Positions 16,763 through 25,581 of a stretch of DNA of 63,118 nucleotides are shown here, in pieces (the first letter of the stretch is position 1; the number at the start of each line of letters is the position of its first letter). Under the pieces are notes generated by a model. That model did no database searches. It saw nothing but the letters and a program-made list of their open reading frames with translations, and had not been told where the DNA came from. The position numbers and the translations under genes were made by a program. The stretch spans positions 1-63,118 of the forward strand of contig VGNE01000017.1 in assembly GCA_016866215.1 (NCBI GenBank), in the 5' to 3' direction. The stretch is from Chloroflexota bacterium. GTDB taxonomy: Bacteria > Chloroflexota > Anaerolineae > Anaerolineales > Villigracilaceae.

Positions 16763-17284
16763 ATGAAACCCCGCTTCATTTTTCTAGCCGTTGGCCTGGT
16801 CGCTGTTTTATTGGTATCGTGCGCCCCTCAAGTGCCTCAACCATCCGCGCTGCCCCAGGCGAATCTGCTTCAAGCGGCTACTCAAACCCCTGAAAGCCTC
16901 GCCCAGCTTCAAGTCACAAATGAAGCGCCGGCAGTTGTAGCTGTCGCAACCTCGCGCGGGCCCAACCTCGAAGCCACCGATCCTACGACGGTCAGTCTCG
17001 CTTCGGGTCAATTGCAACTTGTGGAATTCTTCCGCTTTACCTGAGGTACCTGCCGATCAATGGCGTCCATGGTTCATGGGCTTGAAGCAGAGTATTCTGG
17101 CAAAGTCAAATTTACCTATCTTGATGCAGATGACCCCAGCACTGATGTTTTCCAGCGCGAATTAGGTTTCTACTACCAACCTGAGTTTTATCTGCTAGCT
17201 GATGATGGAGAAGTGATCAAAAAGCTTGTCGGTTATATCTCGGAAGATGAATTTAGAAGTTTGTTCGAAGAAAATTTGCAGTAA
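16763..17284 (+). CDS. Thioredoxin-fold lipoprotein with in-frame TGA at the first active-site Cys (selenoprotein candidate)
   Basis: Read through TGA (17042-17044) as one residue, the frame gives a 173-residue protein. A signal peptide ends in the lipobox LLVSC (so it is lipid-anchored outside the membrane). A spacer, then the thioredoxin strand LQLVEFFRFT, the redox motif U-G-T-C (U = TGA), the helix RSMASMVHGLEAEY, and YLDADDP, then QPEFYLL with the usual cis-Pro position replaced by the QPEF turn, and VGYISEDEF. TGA stands exactly where the first Cys of C-x-x-C belongs, and the 80 codons after it are open and family-like, so this is not a random ORF split. A hairpin suited to be a bacterial SECIS follows. 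Alternatives: a Cys-to-stop mutation or a sequencing error. No selA, selB, selC or selD is in the window. A strong ribosome site (aggag) precedes ATG 16763. Confidence 0.72.
17042..17081 (+). promoter_or_regulatory. Recoded UGA and candidate bacterial SECIS hairpin
   Basis: After TGA, positions 17065-17081 can fold as a 7-pair stem: g-t-ccatg, loop gtt, catgg-g-c (one G-U pair). The loop starts 28 bases after the TGA and its first base is G. Bacterial SECIS elements lie within the coding region, roughly 16-37 bases from the UGA to the loop, with a G at the start of a small apical loop, so the position and shape fit. A short alternative stem (gcc / ggc, 17052-17064) also exists. Confidence 0.5.
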
Positions 17285-17338
17285 TAAGAACATGTAACCA
17301 TAGAAATGTCTACGGAGCTGTTTATTCGGGCAGATTAA

Positions 17339-17376
17339 ATAAAAACAGCGCGGTGACTTTCGCCGCGCTGTTTTTG
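17339..17376. terminator. Bidirectional terminator between thioredoxin and MFS genes
   Basis: aaaaacagcgcgg and ccgcgctgttttt form a 13-pair stem around a short loop, with A-run and T-run on the flanks, so it can end transcription of both convergent genes. Confidence 0.85.
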
Positions 17377-17393
17377 TATCTAAAAATATTATC

Positions 17394-18758
17394 TTACTGA
17401 TTTCCGTCGTACTTCCTGGCGTCTGCGATGGCTTTGTTTACATTTACAAATGGAAGCAGGATCAATCCCATGATGAAGAAGAAGATCAACGAAAGGATGG
17501 CATAGCGCAGATTTCCAAACCATTGATTTGCGAGTCCAAATATCAGCGGACCGATCCACGAAGTGCCGCGTTCGCTGATCTCATAAAAGGAAAAGAATTC
17601 CGCTTCCTTGCCCTTTGGGATCATTTGCGCAAACAGGCTGCGGCTAATGGCTTGCGATCCGCCCAACACAAGCGCAATGAAAATGCCGAGAATGAAGAAT
17701 TGGGCGGTTGCGCTCTCACCTTTTAATCCGCCATATGCGTAGATTACCACCGCTGACCAGACCACCAAACTGACAACCACCGATTGCTTCGCGCCGATCC
17801 AGCCTGCCAGTTTTCCCCAGAACAAGGCTCCGAAGAAAGCCACGAATTGGATCATCAAAATAACGGCGATCAAGGTTTGTTGTTCAAATTCCAGCCCGCC
17901 CTGAATCAGAGGCGCGGCGGCAAATGTGGAAGCTACTGCAATAACAGTCTGAATGCCGTCGTTATACAGGAAATAGGCGATCAGGAATCTAATGGTTTCG
18001 GGAAAATGCTTCACTTCGCTAACCGTCTTGCGAAGCTGTTTGAAGCCAATACTTACATAAGTTTCACCAGCGGGGAGTTGGCGCGCGGCGTGACGTGGGC
18101 GCAGTCTTTTCCATGTCAGGAAGGAAAATCCAAGCCACCATATACCTGCAGATGCAAGGTTGATACGAACCGCCAGATCCCCGGGTACACCGAGAGCGTC
18201 GCTAAAAGTGAAGAAAGCCAGGTTGAGCGCCAGCAAAATGCCGCCGCCCATATAGCCCATTGCCCAGCCATACGAAGAAACACGGTCTCTTTCATCTTCA
18301 CTTGCAATATCAGGCAGGTATGCATTATAGAAAACTATCGCCGCGCCAAAAGCGAGATTGGCAACGATGAAGAGCACACCACCCAGCCACCATAATCCAC
18401 CCGTGACGAGGAACATCAGAATGGTCGCCAGCGCGCCGATGGTGGCAAATATTTGCATCATGCGTTTTCGTAAATGCGAATAATCTGCTATCGCGCCAAG
18501 AATAGGCAGGAACAAAACCTGCATTCCTACGGAAAACGATATGCAGTAAGGGAGGAATGAATCGGGCGCAACAGGAATTCCAAAAAATGATACTGTTGCC
18601 GTCCCCGCTGCTTCCGCTGCGGTGCGTGCCAGTGATGCCACATAGGGCCCAAGAAACACAGTTCCCACTGTGGTGCTGAAGGCCGAATTGGCCCAGTCAT
18701 ACATGGCCCAGCCAAAAATCTCTTTTCTGTCGTTTACCATTGCTGATTCTGTTGACAT
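17394..18758 (-). CDS. MFS transporter, UMF1/Atg22-like family
   Basis: 454 residues with about twelve membrane segments. The opening FGWAMYDWANSAFSTTVGTVFLGPY is the signature of the UMF1 (Atg22-like) branch of the major facilitator superfamily, and the later GGSQAISRSLFAQMIPKGKEAEFFSFYEISERGTSWIGP segment also matches it. Yeast Atg22 exports amino acids from the vacuole; bacterial members are of unknown substrate. It is transcribed toward the bidirectional terminator and has no same-strand partner. Confidence 0.9.
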   Translation of the reverse strand: MSTESAMVNDRKEIFGWAMYDWANSAFSTTVGTVFLGPYVASLARTAAEAAGTATVSFFGIPVAPDSFLPYCISFSVGMQVLFLPILGAIADYSHLRKRMMQIFATIGALATILMFLVTGGLWWLGGVLFIVANLAFGAAIVFYNAYLPDIASEDERDRVSSYGWAMGYMGGGILLALNLAFFTFSDALGVPGDLAVRINLASAGIWWLGFSFLTWKRLRPRHAARQLPAGETYVSIGFKQLRKTVSEVKHFPETIRFLIAYFLYNDGIQTVIAVASTFAAAPLIQGGLEFEQQTLIAVILMIQFVAFFGALFWGKLAGWIGAKQSVVVSLVVWSAVVIYAYGGLKGESATAQFFILGIFIALVLGGSQAISRSLFAQMIPKGKEAEFFSFYEISERGTSWIGPLIFGLANQWFGNLRYAILSLIFFFIMGLILLPFVNVNKAIADARKYDGNQ

Positions 18759-18930
18759 GATTCCTCCACAAACTGAGATTGGTGTTTAGAAAGACAACAC
18801 GGGCGAGTATAAGTAGTTTCGCCTTCATTGTAAAGAAATATTCGATGTACTGCTGACTTTGATCCGATTCTTGCTTGACCCTCAACCTGCTACGCGCTAA
18901 AATGCTTGTCCTACACTGAAAAGGAATCGT

Positions 18931-19009
18931 GTCACCCTGAGGGGCGCCTCGCGCCCCGAAGGGTCTCTGAGATAATCGTAGAGATTCTTCGCTTCGCTCA
19001 GAAAGACAC
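18931..19009. repeat. ccctgag / cttcgctcag repeat upstream of ffh
   Basis: caccctgaggggcgcctcgc plus gccccgaagggtctctgaga, then tagagattcttcgcttcgct and cagaaagacac. It contains two nested hairpins and matches the elements at 28251-28318 and 52785-52848 in order of words. It lies directly before ffh and probably within its untranslated leader. Confidence 0.7.
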
Positions 19010-19023
19010 AATAAAGATAACCT

Positions 19024-20355
19024 ATGTTTGAAACACTCACTGGACGACTTAATCAAATATTTGATCAACTGCGCCGCCGCGGCAAACTCACCGAAGCGGA
19101 TGTGGATGCCGCCATGCGTGAAGTGCGCCTCGCGCTGCTCGAAGCGGACGTGCATTTTGGCGTGGTCAAAACTTTTATTGGGCGTGTACGTGAGCGTGCT
19201 GTTGGCGCAGAAGTATCGAAAGCGCTGAACCCCGGTCAACAAGTGATCAAGATCGTCAACGAAGAATTGATTGCATCGCTTGGCGAACCTGTCGCGTTGA
19301 ATCTGACTGGTCCGAAACCGCGTGTGATCATGATGGTGGGTTTGCAGGGCTCAGGTAAAACAACGGCCTCGGGTAAACTTGCGCGGTTGATGAAATCAAA
19401 AGGGGAGCGCATTCTGCTCGTAGCCGGTGACCCATATCGCCCGGCGGCTGTGAAGCAATTGCAACAACTCGGCGAGCGGTTGGATGTTGAAGTCGAAACG
19501 GACCTCTCACTCACCCCGCCTCAACTCGCCAAACGCGCGGTGGACAAAGCTGAAAAAGGTGGATTCAGCTTGGTGATCGTGGATACAGCGGGTCGGTCGC
19601 AGTTGGATGCGTCTTTGATGGATGAGTTAAAAGCCATCGCCGCGAACGTCAACCCCCCGGACATCCTGCTCGTGGTCGACTCCATGATCGGTCAGGAAGC
19701 GTTGAACATCGCGCAGGGATTCAAAGATGCGATTAATCTCACGGGTCTGATCCTTACCAAAATGGACGGAGACTCACGAGGCGGCGCGGCGATCTCCATC
19801 CGCTCGGTGACGGGCATTCCCATTAAATTTATTGGCACGGGTGAAAAACTTGACGCGCTTGAAACGTACGATCCCTCGCGTTTATCCTCCCGTATCTTGG
19901 GCATGGGCGACATGATCGGCTTGATCGAAAAAGCCGAAGCCGCCTATGACGGGCAGAATTTGGACGAGCAGGCTCGGCAGGCCCAGAAGATGATGAAGGG
20001 TCATTTCTCTTTGGAGGATTGGCTTGAGCAAATGAAACAAATGAAGAAGATGGGTCCGCTTGCGCAGATCATGGACATGCTCCCCGGCCAAATGGGACAA
20101 GCCGCGCGCGGCATTGACCCAACCGTCGTGGAAAAATCATTCAAGCAATCTGAAGCGATTATTAATTCGATGACATTGAAAGAACGCCGCGACCCTGATT
20201 TATTAAATGCATCGCGCCGCCGTCGCATCGCTGCAGGCTGTGGCACGGAGGTGCAGGATGTGAATCGCCTGATCAAGCAATTCCGCGAAGCGCAAAAGAT
20301 GATGAAGATGTTTCAAAAGACCGGGGGAAAGGGATTGGGAAAGTTGTTTGGGTAG
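19024..20355 (+). CDS. ffh: Signal recognition particle protein
   Basis: 443 residues. The N and G domains (about 1-295) hold the P-loop GLQGSGKTTASGKLA, DTAGRSQ (usually DTAGRL or DTAGRTH), and TKMDGDSRGGAA; the methionine-rich M domain (about 300-440) has the RNA-binding segment with SMTLKERRDPDLLNASRRRRIAAGCGT. It binds 4.5S RNA and signal peptides and docks with FtsY to target membrane proteins. The 4.5S RNA gene is not in the window. SecG, the translocon subunit, is 1.5 kb downstream. Confidence 0.97.
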   Translation: MFETLTGRLNQIFDQLRRRGKLTEADVDAAMREVRLALLEADVHFGVVKTFIGRVRERAVGAEVSKALNPGQQVIKIVNEELIASLGEPVALNLTGPKPRVIMMVGLQGSGKTTASGKLARLMKSKGERILLVAGDPYRPAAVKQLQQLGERLDVEVETDLSLTPPQLAKRAVDKAEKGGFSLVIVDTAGRSQLDASLMDELKAIAANVNPPDILLVVDSMIGQEALNIAQGFKDAINLTGLILTKMDGDSRGGAAISIRSVTGIPIKFIGTGEKLDALETYDPSRLSSRILGMGDMIGLIEKAEAAYDGQNLDEQARQAQKMMKGHFSLEDWLEQMKQMKKMGPLAQIMDMLPGQMGQAARGIDPTVVEKSFKQSEAIINSMTLKERRDPDLLNASRRRRIAAGCGTEVQDVNRLIKQFREAQKMMKMFQKTGGKGLGKLFG

Positions 20356-20552
20356 TAGTTGGATAGTGGGGTAGTTTTGTTAGTTGGGTAGTCGCGTGGT
20401 CGTGGTTCGGCGGACTAAAGTCCAGTCTCAGTTCGTGGAAGTGGCGCCTTGGCGCCAAAGCCCGCTCCAGTGTTTCGACAGGCTCAACACATCGCCTTCG
20501 GGATTTCACTTGTCACTCATTACTTTTTACTTGTTACTCTCACTCCCTACCT
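20353..20552. repeat. Cluster of short repeats after ffh
   Basis: Three repeat kinds are stacked between the convergent ffh and PHP genes. First, tagttgg/tagtggg-type heptamers (20353-20398). Second, a cggcggactaaagtccagtc element (20408-20460) that recurs at 62055-62105. Third, cacttgtcactcattacttt-type heptamers (20508-20545). The ffh stop codon lies inside the first block. Confidence 0.6.
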
Positions 20553-21608
20553 CACATAAATCGGATTGCTATAAATCCAGCCGCGCCGCTTGCCTAAATA
20601 TCTGCGATAGGCCTCGATCCGATATACACCCGGCTCTGTCGTGATGTGTGTGCAGGCAGTTTGATTCTTCCAGGTTTGGATCACCTCGCCGTCTTTCAAA
20701 AGGGACATCTCAGCATGGAACGGTAATTTCGCCTGCAGGGTCACGCCGCCTTTCGCGGGAATCTCATCGCCCATCGAAACGGATGCATCCCGTCCCTGCG
20801 CATTGAAGCGGAATCCGCGCGTGGCGGCGGGCAAGTCATAGCCGACGAAACAATGTCCTGCGGACAGGGCTTTATAGATGAGGGATTTGTCCTTGTTAAC
20901 TTCGCCGCTCAACGGTTCAGAGAGAAGCGCATGTGTGTTAACTGCCCGAAAGTGAAATTCATATGGAAATATCACGCGGTGGATCGGCCCCAGACTTATG
21001 TTCAAGGCATGTGCGTCCGAGCCGCCAATCGCTGTCACACGGTGACCGTGGGAAAGTAATTCATCCCATTTTGCCAGTGTCTTCGGAATGGGATGGTGGG
21101 CAACGAAAGCGGGAAAAAAACCATAAAATGCGCCATGAAGTTTTGTTGGAACAATGGTTTTTAATTCGCTCAAGGCATTCCATAACTCAATACCGGTGTA
21201 ATTTTGCACCGACCAATCCACCCAGGAAATGTCAATTTCCCTGAATGCCTGTGCTTCGGGGTCATCGGGGTGAGCCAGGAAGGACAGCCCGCCCGCTTCA
21301 CGTACCTGATTGATCAGGTTTTGCGGATTTTCTGCAAAGGCAGCCAGTTCACGATTTGCACCAAAAACGAGCAGGTGATTCTTTTGCGGGTCACGCACCT
21401 GGTCATGCACTTCTTCACCGATCAGCATCAGGAGCTTTTTATTTTTTTCCTTGTAATACCCTTCAAATCCATGCACGAGTACATTGTGGTCAGTGACGAT
21501 CACCACATCTACATCGGTTTTAAGGGCAACGGCGGCAATATCTTTGTGAAGACCGCTCCCGTCTGAATATCTTGTGTGCATGTGCAGGTTGATAATCACT
21601 TCGTGCAT
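20547..21608 (-). CDS. PHP-domain metallohydrolase, CehA/McbA-like
   Basis: 353 residues from ATG 21608, chosen because gaggag sits 6 bases upstream and the product starts directly with MHEVIINLHMHTRYSDG. That H-x-H-T-x-SDG motif and VVIVTDHNVLVHG, GEEVH, LAHPDD and GGSDAHAL supply the metal ligands of the PHP fold. CehA-like members are phosphoesterases or esterases of varied use. The last 100 residues form a beta-rich domain (YRIEAYRRYLGKRRGWIYSNPIYV), common in this subgroup. Substrate unknown. Confidence 0.85.
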   Translation of the reverse strand: MHEVIINLHMHTRYSDGSGLHKDIAAVALKTDVDVVIVTDHNVLVHGFEGYYKEKNKKLLMLIGEEVHDQVRDPQKNHLLVFGANRELAAFAENPQNLINQVREAGGLSFLAHPDDPEAQAFREIDISWVDWSVQNYTGIELWNALSELKTIVPTKLHGAFYGFFPAFVAHHPIPKTLAKWDELLSHGHRVTAIGGSDAHALNISLGPIHRVIFPYEFHFRAVNTHALLSEPLSGEVNKDKSLIYKALSAGHCFVGYDLPAATRGFRFNAQGRDASVSMGDEIPAKGGVTLQAKLPFHAEMSLLKDGEVIQTWKNQTACTHITTEPGVYRIEAYRRYLGKRRGWIYSNPIYVR

Positions 21609-21637
21609 AAAGCTCCTCGTGAATATGTCAGTTTTTT

Positions 21638-21742
21638 GAAAAACCATTAACACAAAGGGCACAAAGTACACAAAGGGGGAGGAGTCACAAATTTAAGCCT
21701 TTTCCCCTTAGTGACCTTCATGTACTTTGTGTTTAGTGCTCT
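21638..21742. repeat. Inverted repeat cacaaagtacacaaag / ctttgtgtttagtg
   Basis: aacacaaagggcacaaagta plus cacaaaggggg pairs loosely with cccttagtgaccttcatgta plus ctttgtgttt. Single arms of the same sequence occur at 1755-1790 and 31647-31672, close to gene ends. Confidence 0.55.
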
Positions 21743-21783
21743 TCTCCCAAAATTTTGACGCACACCCGTTTACAAGCCTCTTG

Positions 21784-21813
21784 TTGACGATTCACTTCCT
21801 GAACAGGTATAAT
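21784..21813 (+). promoter_or_regulatory. Promoter of secG
   Basis: TTGACG (21784-21789) and TATAAT (21808-21813) are separated by 18 bases, close to the sigma-70 consensus. The start codon lies about 30 bases downstream, after an aaggagg ribosome site. Confidence 0.8.
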
Positions 21814-21843
21814 TCCCCCGCTAATTTCAAGGAGGCATATTGT

Positions 21844-22068
21844 ATGACTAGATTTTTGGATATTTCGCTGATTATAACCTCGGTTGGTTTGATCCTCAGT
21901 GTGATCCTGCAAAGCAAGGGCGCAGGGCTGGGCGGACTGACCGGCGCGGATACCGGTGGTGTCTTCACCGCCCGCCGCGGTATTGAGCGCATCCTCTTCT
22001 GGGTGACGATCGTACTTTCAGTGGTTTTCTTCGGACTGGTGATCACCATTATTATTCTGGGACGCTAG
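21844..22068 (+). CDS. secG: Preprotein translocase subunit SecG
   Basis: 74 residues with two membrane helices flanking a glycine-rich loop (SKGAGLGGLTGADTGGVFTARRG), the hallmark of SecG, and the common L-x-x-x-V-I-L-Q-S-K segment at the end of helix 1. SecG sits beside SecYE and aids SecA-driven export. The start at 21844 is set by the aaggagg site 7 bases upstream; a longer frame upstream is not needed. A terminator follows directly, so secG is a single-gene unit. Confidence 0.93.
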   Translation: MTRFLDISLIITSVGLILSVILQSKGAGLGGLTGADTGGVFTARRGIERILFWVTIVLSVVFFGLVITIIILGR

Positions 22069-22084
22069 AAAAAAACAAACCTGT

Positions 22085-22142
22085 AAAGGCCGCCGGGCCA
22101 TTGCCCTACTTTGGGGTTGGCGGCGGCCTTTCTTTATTTTAT
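22085..22142 (+). terminator. Rho-independent terminator of secG
   Basis: aaaggccgcc and ggcggccttt pair around a 27-base loop and are followed by tctttattttatttt. Confidence 0.85.
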
Positions 22143-22234
22143 TTTCCAATGCAATATGGGCGACCCTTCATGATTTATCAAGAGGTTTTATTTTCGCTGG
22201 GCGGGTTGCCGCTACGGTACATTTATATAACCCT

Positions 22235-23923
22235 ATGAAAAAATTACGCTGGCAGATTCTTGTTGTGGCGGTCACGATTGTGATCGTGGCTTTGCTGTTG
22301 CTCAGCCAACAACCGGTAAGTATTATTACCTTACCCGAAGCCGCGCAAGGCGGTATTTATACCGAAGCCTTGATCGGCTCGCTGGGTCGGCTCAACCCCA
22401 TGCTGGATTGGAACAACCCTGCAGATCGCGATATCAACCGCCTCATATTCAGCGGGCTGATAAAATTTGATTCGCATGGTTTGCCCCAGCCTGACCTGGC
22501 TGAATCCTGGGGGACCTCTGCCGATGGCATGTTCTATAACTTTTCCCTGAGACCTCATGCGGTCTGGCACGACGGCCAGCCAGTTACCAGTGATGACGTG
22601 ATCTTCACCATTGAGCTGATCAAAAGCGCTGGCTCGCTCTTCCCGCAGGATATCAAAGACCTGTGGTCTAAGATTGAAATAAAACGCCTTAACGATAAAA
22701 CCTTGCAATTCAAATTACCGGAACCCTTTGCGCCATTTTTGGATTACGTCACCTTTGGCGTTTTGCCAAAACACCTGCTTGAAACCGTCCCCGCTGATCA
22801 ATTAGCCAACGCGGAATTTAATTTGCAGCCGGTCGGTTCGGGTCCATATAAGTTTGACCGCCTGCTGATCAGCGGCGGCCAGATCACCGGTGTTGTGCTG
22901 GTTGCAAATCCGGATTACTTCATACAACCTCCATTCATCGAGCAGGTTGTATTCCGTTTTTATCCGAATTCAGCCTCTGCATTTGATGCCTACAAACAAG
23001 GCGAGGTGCTCGGGATAAGTCAGTTGACCAATGACACTTTGGAGCCGGCTTTAAGAGAAACAACCCTGTCGGTCTATACCAGTCGTCTCCCACAAACAGG
23101 ACTGGTCTTCCTGAATCTCAATAACCCCAGTGTCCCTTTCCTGCAAAGCGAGAAGATCCGCCGCGCGTTGTTACTGGGGGTAAATCGCAACATGATTGTC
23201 TCGCATATTTTAAATGGACAAGCCATTGTTGCGGATGGACCCATCCTGCCGGGTTCGTGGGCTTATTATGAAGATATTGAACAACTTGATTATGACCCTG
23301 ATGCCGCTGCTGCGTTACTGATAAAAGAGGGATATGTCATTCCGGTCGGCGGTGGGGAGGTGCGCGCAAGAGACGGTCAATTCCTGACCTTTACGCTGGT
23401 TCATCCCGATGACACGATCCATACTCAGATTGCCCAAACCCTTCAATCGGATTGGGCATTGATCGGCGTAAAAATAGAATTACAGGCAGTTGCCTACAAC
23501 TCGCTTGTGAATGATTTTCTCTCCACCCGTAACTATCAAGCCGCGCTTGCAGATTTGAATACATCCCGCACCCCCGACCCGGATCCTTATCTTTTCTGGC
23601 ATCAGTCCGAAGCCACGGGCGGACAAAACTACTCGCAATGGGATAATCGCACAGCCAGCGAGTTTCTTGAAACAGCTCGTACCACTGCCGACTTTGCCGA
23701 GCGTGCGCGTTTGTATCGTAACTTTCAAGTTGTGTTCACAAAAGACATGCCTTCCCTGCCTTTGTATTACCCCGTTTATTCCTATGGGGTGGATGTGCAG
23801 GTTCAGGGTGTGCAGGTTGCCCCGATGTATGATCTCAGTGACCGCCTTGCCCTTATTACCGAATGGTATCTGATTACACGCCGTACCCTTGAGCAAACAC
23901 CAGCGCCAACCACTGGGCCATAA
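22235..23923 (+). CDS. Peptide/oligopeptide ABC transporter substrate-binding protein
   Basis: 562 residues. An N-terminal hydrophobic segment (ILVVAVTIVIVALLLL) serves as signal or anchor; no lipobox Cys is seen. The body has the SBP_bac_5 features: LIFSGLIKFD, LAESWGTSADGMFYNFSLRPHAVWHDGQPVTSDDVIFTIE, GSGPYKFDRL and the late FTKDMPSLPLYYPVYSYG. It should capture peptides or related compounds for an ABC importer, but no permease or ATPase genes are adjacent, so it acts with components coded elsewhere. TATATA lies 5 bases before the ATG and no ribosome site is visible. Confidence 0.9.
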   Translation: MKKLRWQILVVAVTIVIVALLLLSQQPVSIITLPEAAQGGIYTEALIGSLGRLNPMLDWNNPADRDINRLIFSGLIKFDSHGLPQPDLAESWGTSADGMFYNFSLRPHAVWHDGQPVTSDDVIFTIELIKSAGSLFPQDIKDLWSKIEIKRLNDKTLQFKLPEPFAPFLDYVTFGVLPKHLLETVPADQLANAEFNLQPVGSGPYKFDRLLISGGQITGVVLVANPDYFIQPPFIEQVVFRFYPNSASAFDAYKQGEVLGISQLTNDTLEPALRETTLSVYTSRLPQTGLVFLNLNNPSVPFLQSEKIRRALLLGVNRNMIVSHILNGQAIVADGPILPGSWAYYEDIEQLDYDPDAAAALLIKEGYVIPVGGGEVRARDGQFLTFTLVHPDDTIHTQIAQTLQSDWALIGVKIELQAVAYNSLVNDFLSTRNYQAALADLNTSRTPDPDPYLFWHQSEATGGQNYSQWDNRTASEFLETARTTADFAERARLYRNFQVVFTKDMPSLPLYYPVYSYGVDVQVQGVQVAPMYDLSDRLALITEWYLITRRTLEQTPAPTTGP

Positions 23924-23930
23924 TTATTTC

Positions 23931-24080
23931 GTCATTGCGAGGGCATTCCCTTCGACAGGCTCAGGGCGACGCTTGTTCTTAGCCCGAAGCGTCGCCGTGG
24001 CGCCGTGGCGACACAATCTCCGCCAATGATATGGAGATTGCTTCGCCGCCGAAATACAAGATCGGCGACTCGCAATGACG
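23931..24080. repeat. Long cattgcgag ... ctcgcaatgac inverted repeat
   Basis: The outer arms gtcattgcgag and ctcgcaatgac enclose inner arms (gacacaatctcc / ggagattgcttc) and a cttcgacaggctcagggcga unit. Related elements are at 55322-55420, 62544-62622 and 62921-62992. It separates the peptide-binding protein gene from the dipeptidase gene. Confidence 0.75.
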
Positions 24081-24111
24081 GATATAAGCTATCAATAAAG
24101 GAGAATCTATC

Positions 24112-25482
24112 ATGTCAGATGTTCAGAAAGCATTGGATTATGTCCGCTCGAATGGCGGGCGATACCTGGACGAGTTGAAGGAGTTTCTTGCCATCCCTTC
24201 CATTTCCACTCTGGATGAAAACAAAGGCGATGTTCAACGCGGCGCGGAATGGGTTGCCGCACAATTACGTTCTTTCAATACGGATAATGTCCAGATCATG
24301 CCGACAGGCGGACATCCCGTTGTGTACGGCGAGTGGCTGGGCGCGGGCAAATCCGCTCCCACTGTGATGATCTATGGACATTATGATGTGCAGCCTGTGG
24401 ACCCGCTGGAATTGTGGATATCGAATCCCTTCAAGGCGGTCGTCCGCGACGATTATCTATTCGCGCGCGGCTCATCGGACATGAAAGGCCAGGTGATGGC
24501 TTCTCTCAAAGCGGTAGAAGCCATCATCTGCACAACAGGCTTGCCCGTCAATATCAAGTGGCTGATCGAAGGCGAAGAGGAGATCGGTTCCGAGCATCTC
24601 GGCGACTTTATCAAAAATCATAAAGAACTGCTTGCCTGTGATTATTGTTTAAATCCCGATGCCGGCATGATGGGAATGGACAAGCCGACCATTACCACTG
24701 GTTTGCGCGGACTGGCTTATTTTGAATTGAAAGTCTACGGTCCGGGCAAGGATTTACACTCCGGCTTGTTTGGCGGAACGATCCATAATCCCGCGCAGGC
24801 GTTGATCGAGTTGGTTGCGGGCATGCACGATAAAAATGGAAAGATCACCCTGCCTGGTTTTTATGACAAGGTGCGCAAGTTGAGTAAAAAAGAACGCGAG
24901 GATTTTAAGCGTTTGCCAATCAGGGACAAGGAATTGATTTCAATCACAGGTGTGCCTGCCTTATGGGGTGAGCCGCAATTCATTCCCGCAGAACGCGTCG
25001 GCGCGCGCCCGACTTTGGAAGTAAACGGTTTGCTCTCAGGTTTTACTGGGCAGGGCTCCAAGACAGTCCTGCCTGCGTGGGCAATGGCGAAAATTTCCTG
25101 CCGCCTCGTGCCTGACCAAACTCCCGAAGAAGTTTACAAACAAATGAAGGCGTATCTCAAAAAGAATGCGCCCAAGACAATCAAATGGGAATTGATCAAC
25201 TTGCACAAAACAGGTGCGGCGTTGGTCGAAACGGATTCCGCTGGCGTGCGGGCTCTTGCGAATGCGCTTGAATCCGTTTGGGGCAAACGTCCCTATTTCA
25301 AACGCGAGGGCGGTTCGATCGGTTCTGTTGTTCTGTTACAGAAATACATTGGCGCGGATTCCCTCCTGACAGGCTTTGGCCTGCCGGATGACAACGTCCA
25401 CTCACCGAATGAACGCCTGCATTTGCCGACCTGGTATAAAGGCATCGAAGCCTTCACTCACTTTTTCTATAATTTCAAATAA
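24112..25482 (+). CDS. M20-family dipeptidase
   Basis: 456 residues. The metal site is complete: YGHYDVQP (His, Asp), GSSDMKGQ (bridging Asp), EGEEEIGSEHL (catalytic and metal Glu), LNPDAG (Asp) and a late VHSPNERLHLP (His). A dimerisation domain with LHSGLFGGTIHNPAQAL lies in the middle. This order is that of the dipeptidase/carnosinase branch (CNDP-like, also PepV-like), cytoplasmic enzymes that split dipeptides. It is preceded by an aaggag ribosome site. Its place after a peptide-binding protein suggests peptide use, though a large repeat separates them. Confidence 0.92.
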   Translation: MSDVQKALDYVRSNGGRYLDELKEFLAIPSISTLDENKGDVQRGAEWVAAQLRSFNTDNVQIMPTGGHPVVYGEWLGAGKSAPTVMIYGHYDVQPVDPLELWISNPFKAVVRDDYLFARGSSDMKGQVMASLKAVEAIICTTGLPVNIKWLIEGEEEIGSEHLGDFIKNHKELLACDYCLNPDAGMMGMDKPTITTGLRGLAYFELKVYGPGKDLHSGLFGGTIHNPAQALIELVAGMHDKNGKITLPGFYDKVRKLSKKEREDFKRLPIRDKELISITGVPALWGEPQFIPAERVGARPTLEVNGLLSGFTGQGSKTVLPAWAMAKISCRLVPDQTPEEVYKQMKAYLKKNAPKTIKWELINLHKTGAALVETDSAGVRALANALESVWGKRPYFKREGGSIGSVVLLQKYIGADSLLTGFGLPDDNVHSPNERLHLPTWYKGIEAFTHFFYNFK

Positions 25483-25490
25483 TTTATTCG

Positions 25491-25568
25491 CCCTGAGCGG
25501 AGCGAAGCGCAGTCGAAGGATATTTGCTCACTGCGCTTCGACTACGGTTGCACCTCCGCTCAGCGCGA
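25491..25568. repeat. gccctgagcggagcgaag repeat between dipeptidase and DUF1385 genes
   Basis: gccctgagcggagcgaagcg with cagtcgaagg and then ctgcgcttcgactacggttg and cctccgctcagcgcga form an inverted repeat. It belongs to the family at 18931, 28251 and 52785. Confidence 0.7.
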
Positions 25569-25581
25569 TCATTGGATAAAT

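Noticed and set aside
17060-17284. Second half of the thioredoxin as an independent gene starting MASMVHGLEAEY
   Set aside because: No ribosome site, it starts inside a helix of the thioredoxin fold, and it is in the same frame as the upstream half. Readthrough of the TGA explains it better.
20356-20545. CRISPR-like or other array after ffh
   Set aside because: The repeats are of different kinds, 7-8 bases long and imperfect, with no regular spacers.
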